Shown in pieces: positions 63,872 to 64,000 of a DNA stretch of 64,000 bases. Each line of letters starts with the position of its first letter. Within the stretch, counting starts at the first letter, position 1. The translations under genes were made by a program, and so were the position numbers. This DNA comes from Pedobacter roseus (GTDB lineage Bacteria; Bacteroidota; Bacteroidia; Sphingobacteriales; Sphingobacteriaceae): NCBI RefSeq assembly GCF_014395225.1, contig NZ_CP060723.1, forward strand, positions 1 to 64,000. Reading direction: 5' to 3'. Under the pieces are notes generated by a model. It worked only from the letters and a program-made list of their open reading frames with translations. It was not told the origin of the DNA and did not search any database.

Positions 63872-63895
63872 ACAATAAATAAACTGCCTTAAAAC

Positions 63896-63927
63896 AAAAC
63901 AGACCTTGCTTTTGCAAAGTCTGTTTT
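63896..63927 (+). terminator. Terminator of the lipoprotein gene
   Basis: AAAACAGACCTTGC at 63896-63909 pairs with GCAAAGTCTGTTTT at 63914-63927 with one mismatch and a TTTT loop. Confidence 0.82.
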
Positions 63928-64000
63928 ATAAATTGTTTTTCGGTAGATATAAGTAAAGAACAAGCTTGTCTTTATATTGTTTTAAAAATGTGAAATAAAT

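Overview
The window looks like a chromosomal segment of a Bacteroidota species, most likely Pedobacter or a close relative in Sphingobacteriaceae. The evidence is a SusC/SusD pair, TAnnTTTG-type promoters, genes without Shine-Dalgarno sequences, 16S rRNA ending in GGAATACCTCC, and several families of short palindromic intergenic repeats. No insertion sequence, prophage or CRISPR array was seen. The genus is inferred and could be settled with either 16S copy.

Layout. 0-4.5 kb: nucleotide-sugar and polysaccharide operon (ugd, UDP-glucuronate decarboxylase, galE, an unknown, a PHP-type phosphatase). 4.5-10.7 kb: MacB/FtsX-type permease, HesB/IscA protein, a membrane-anchored unknown, a stand-alone methylmalonyl-CoA mutase catalytic subunit, then dnaA behind a possible oriC with three DnaA-box-like sites. 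10.7-18.9 kb: Nudix hydrolase, unknown, LemA-TPM-TPM operon, FAD-dependent dehydrogenase, DinB-like and CoA-binding proteins, and an overlapping LpxR-PagL pair predicted to deacylate lipid A. 19-25.5 kb and 28.4-34.8 kb: two directly repeated 16S-tRNA-Ile-tRNA-Ala-23S-5S operons, offset by 9,430 bp and nearly identical. Each starts with three evenly built promoters. Copy 1 also carries a truncated second 5S gene and a second terminator. An acyl-ACP desaturase-like gene and a DUF808 gene lie between them. 35-40 kb: exported subtilase and a GT87-GT2-polysaccharide deacetylase operon. 40-48.8 kb: a glycan-uptake locus made of a one-span membrane regulator, divergent SusC/SusD, and an 800-residue exported protein of unknown function with an internal duplication. 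49.5-53.3 kb: PI-PLC-like lipoprotein, Crp/Fnr regulator, frameshifted GNAT gene, ArgE-like deacylase. 53.9-61.6 kb: kdp potassium-uptake locus (26-residue ORF, kdpF, frameshifted kdpA, kdpB, kdpC, porin, small membrane protein, kinase-less KdpD). 62.2-64 kb: SDR oxidoreductase and a lipoprotein.

The best candidates for something undescribed are the glycan locus with its HTH-TM-exterior regulator and duplicated 800-residue protein, the kinase-less KdpD with its extra small membrane proteins, and the repeat-dense 53-62 kb region. Three single-base length changes in G or C runs (23S copy 2, GNAT gene, kdpA) could be real mutations or sequencing errors, and should be checked before pseudogenes are declared.
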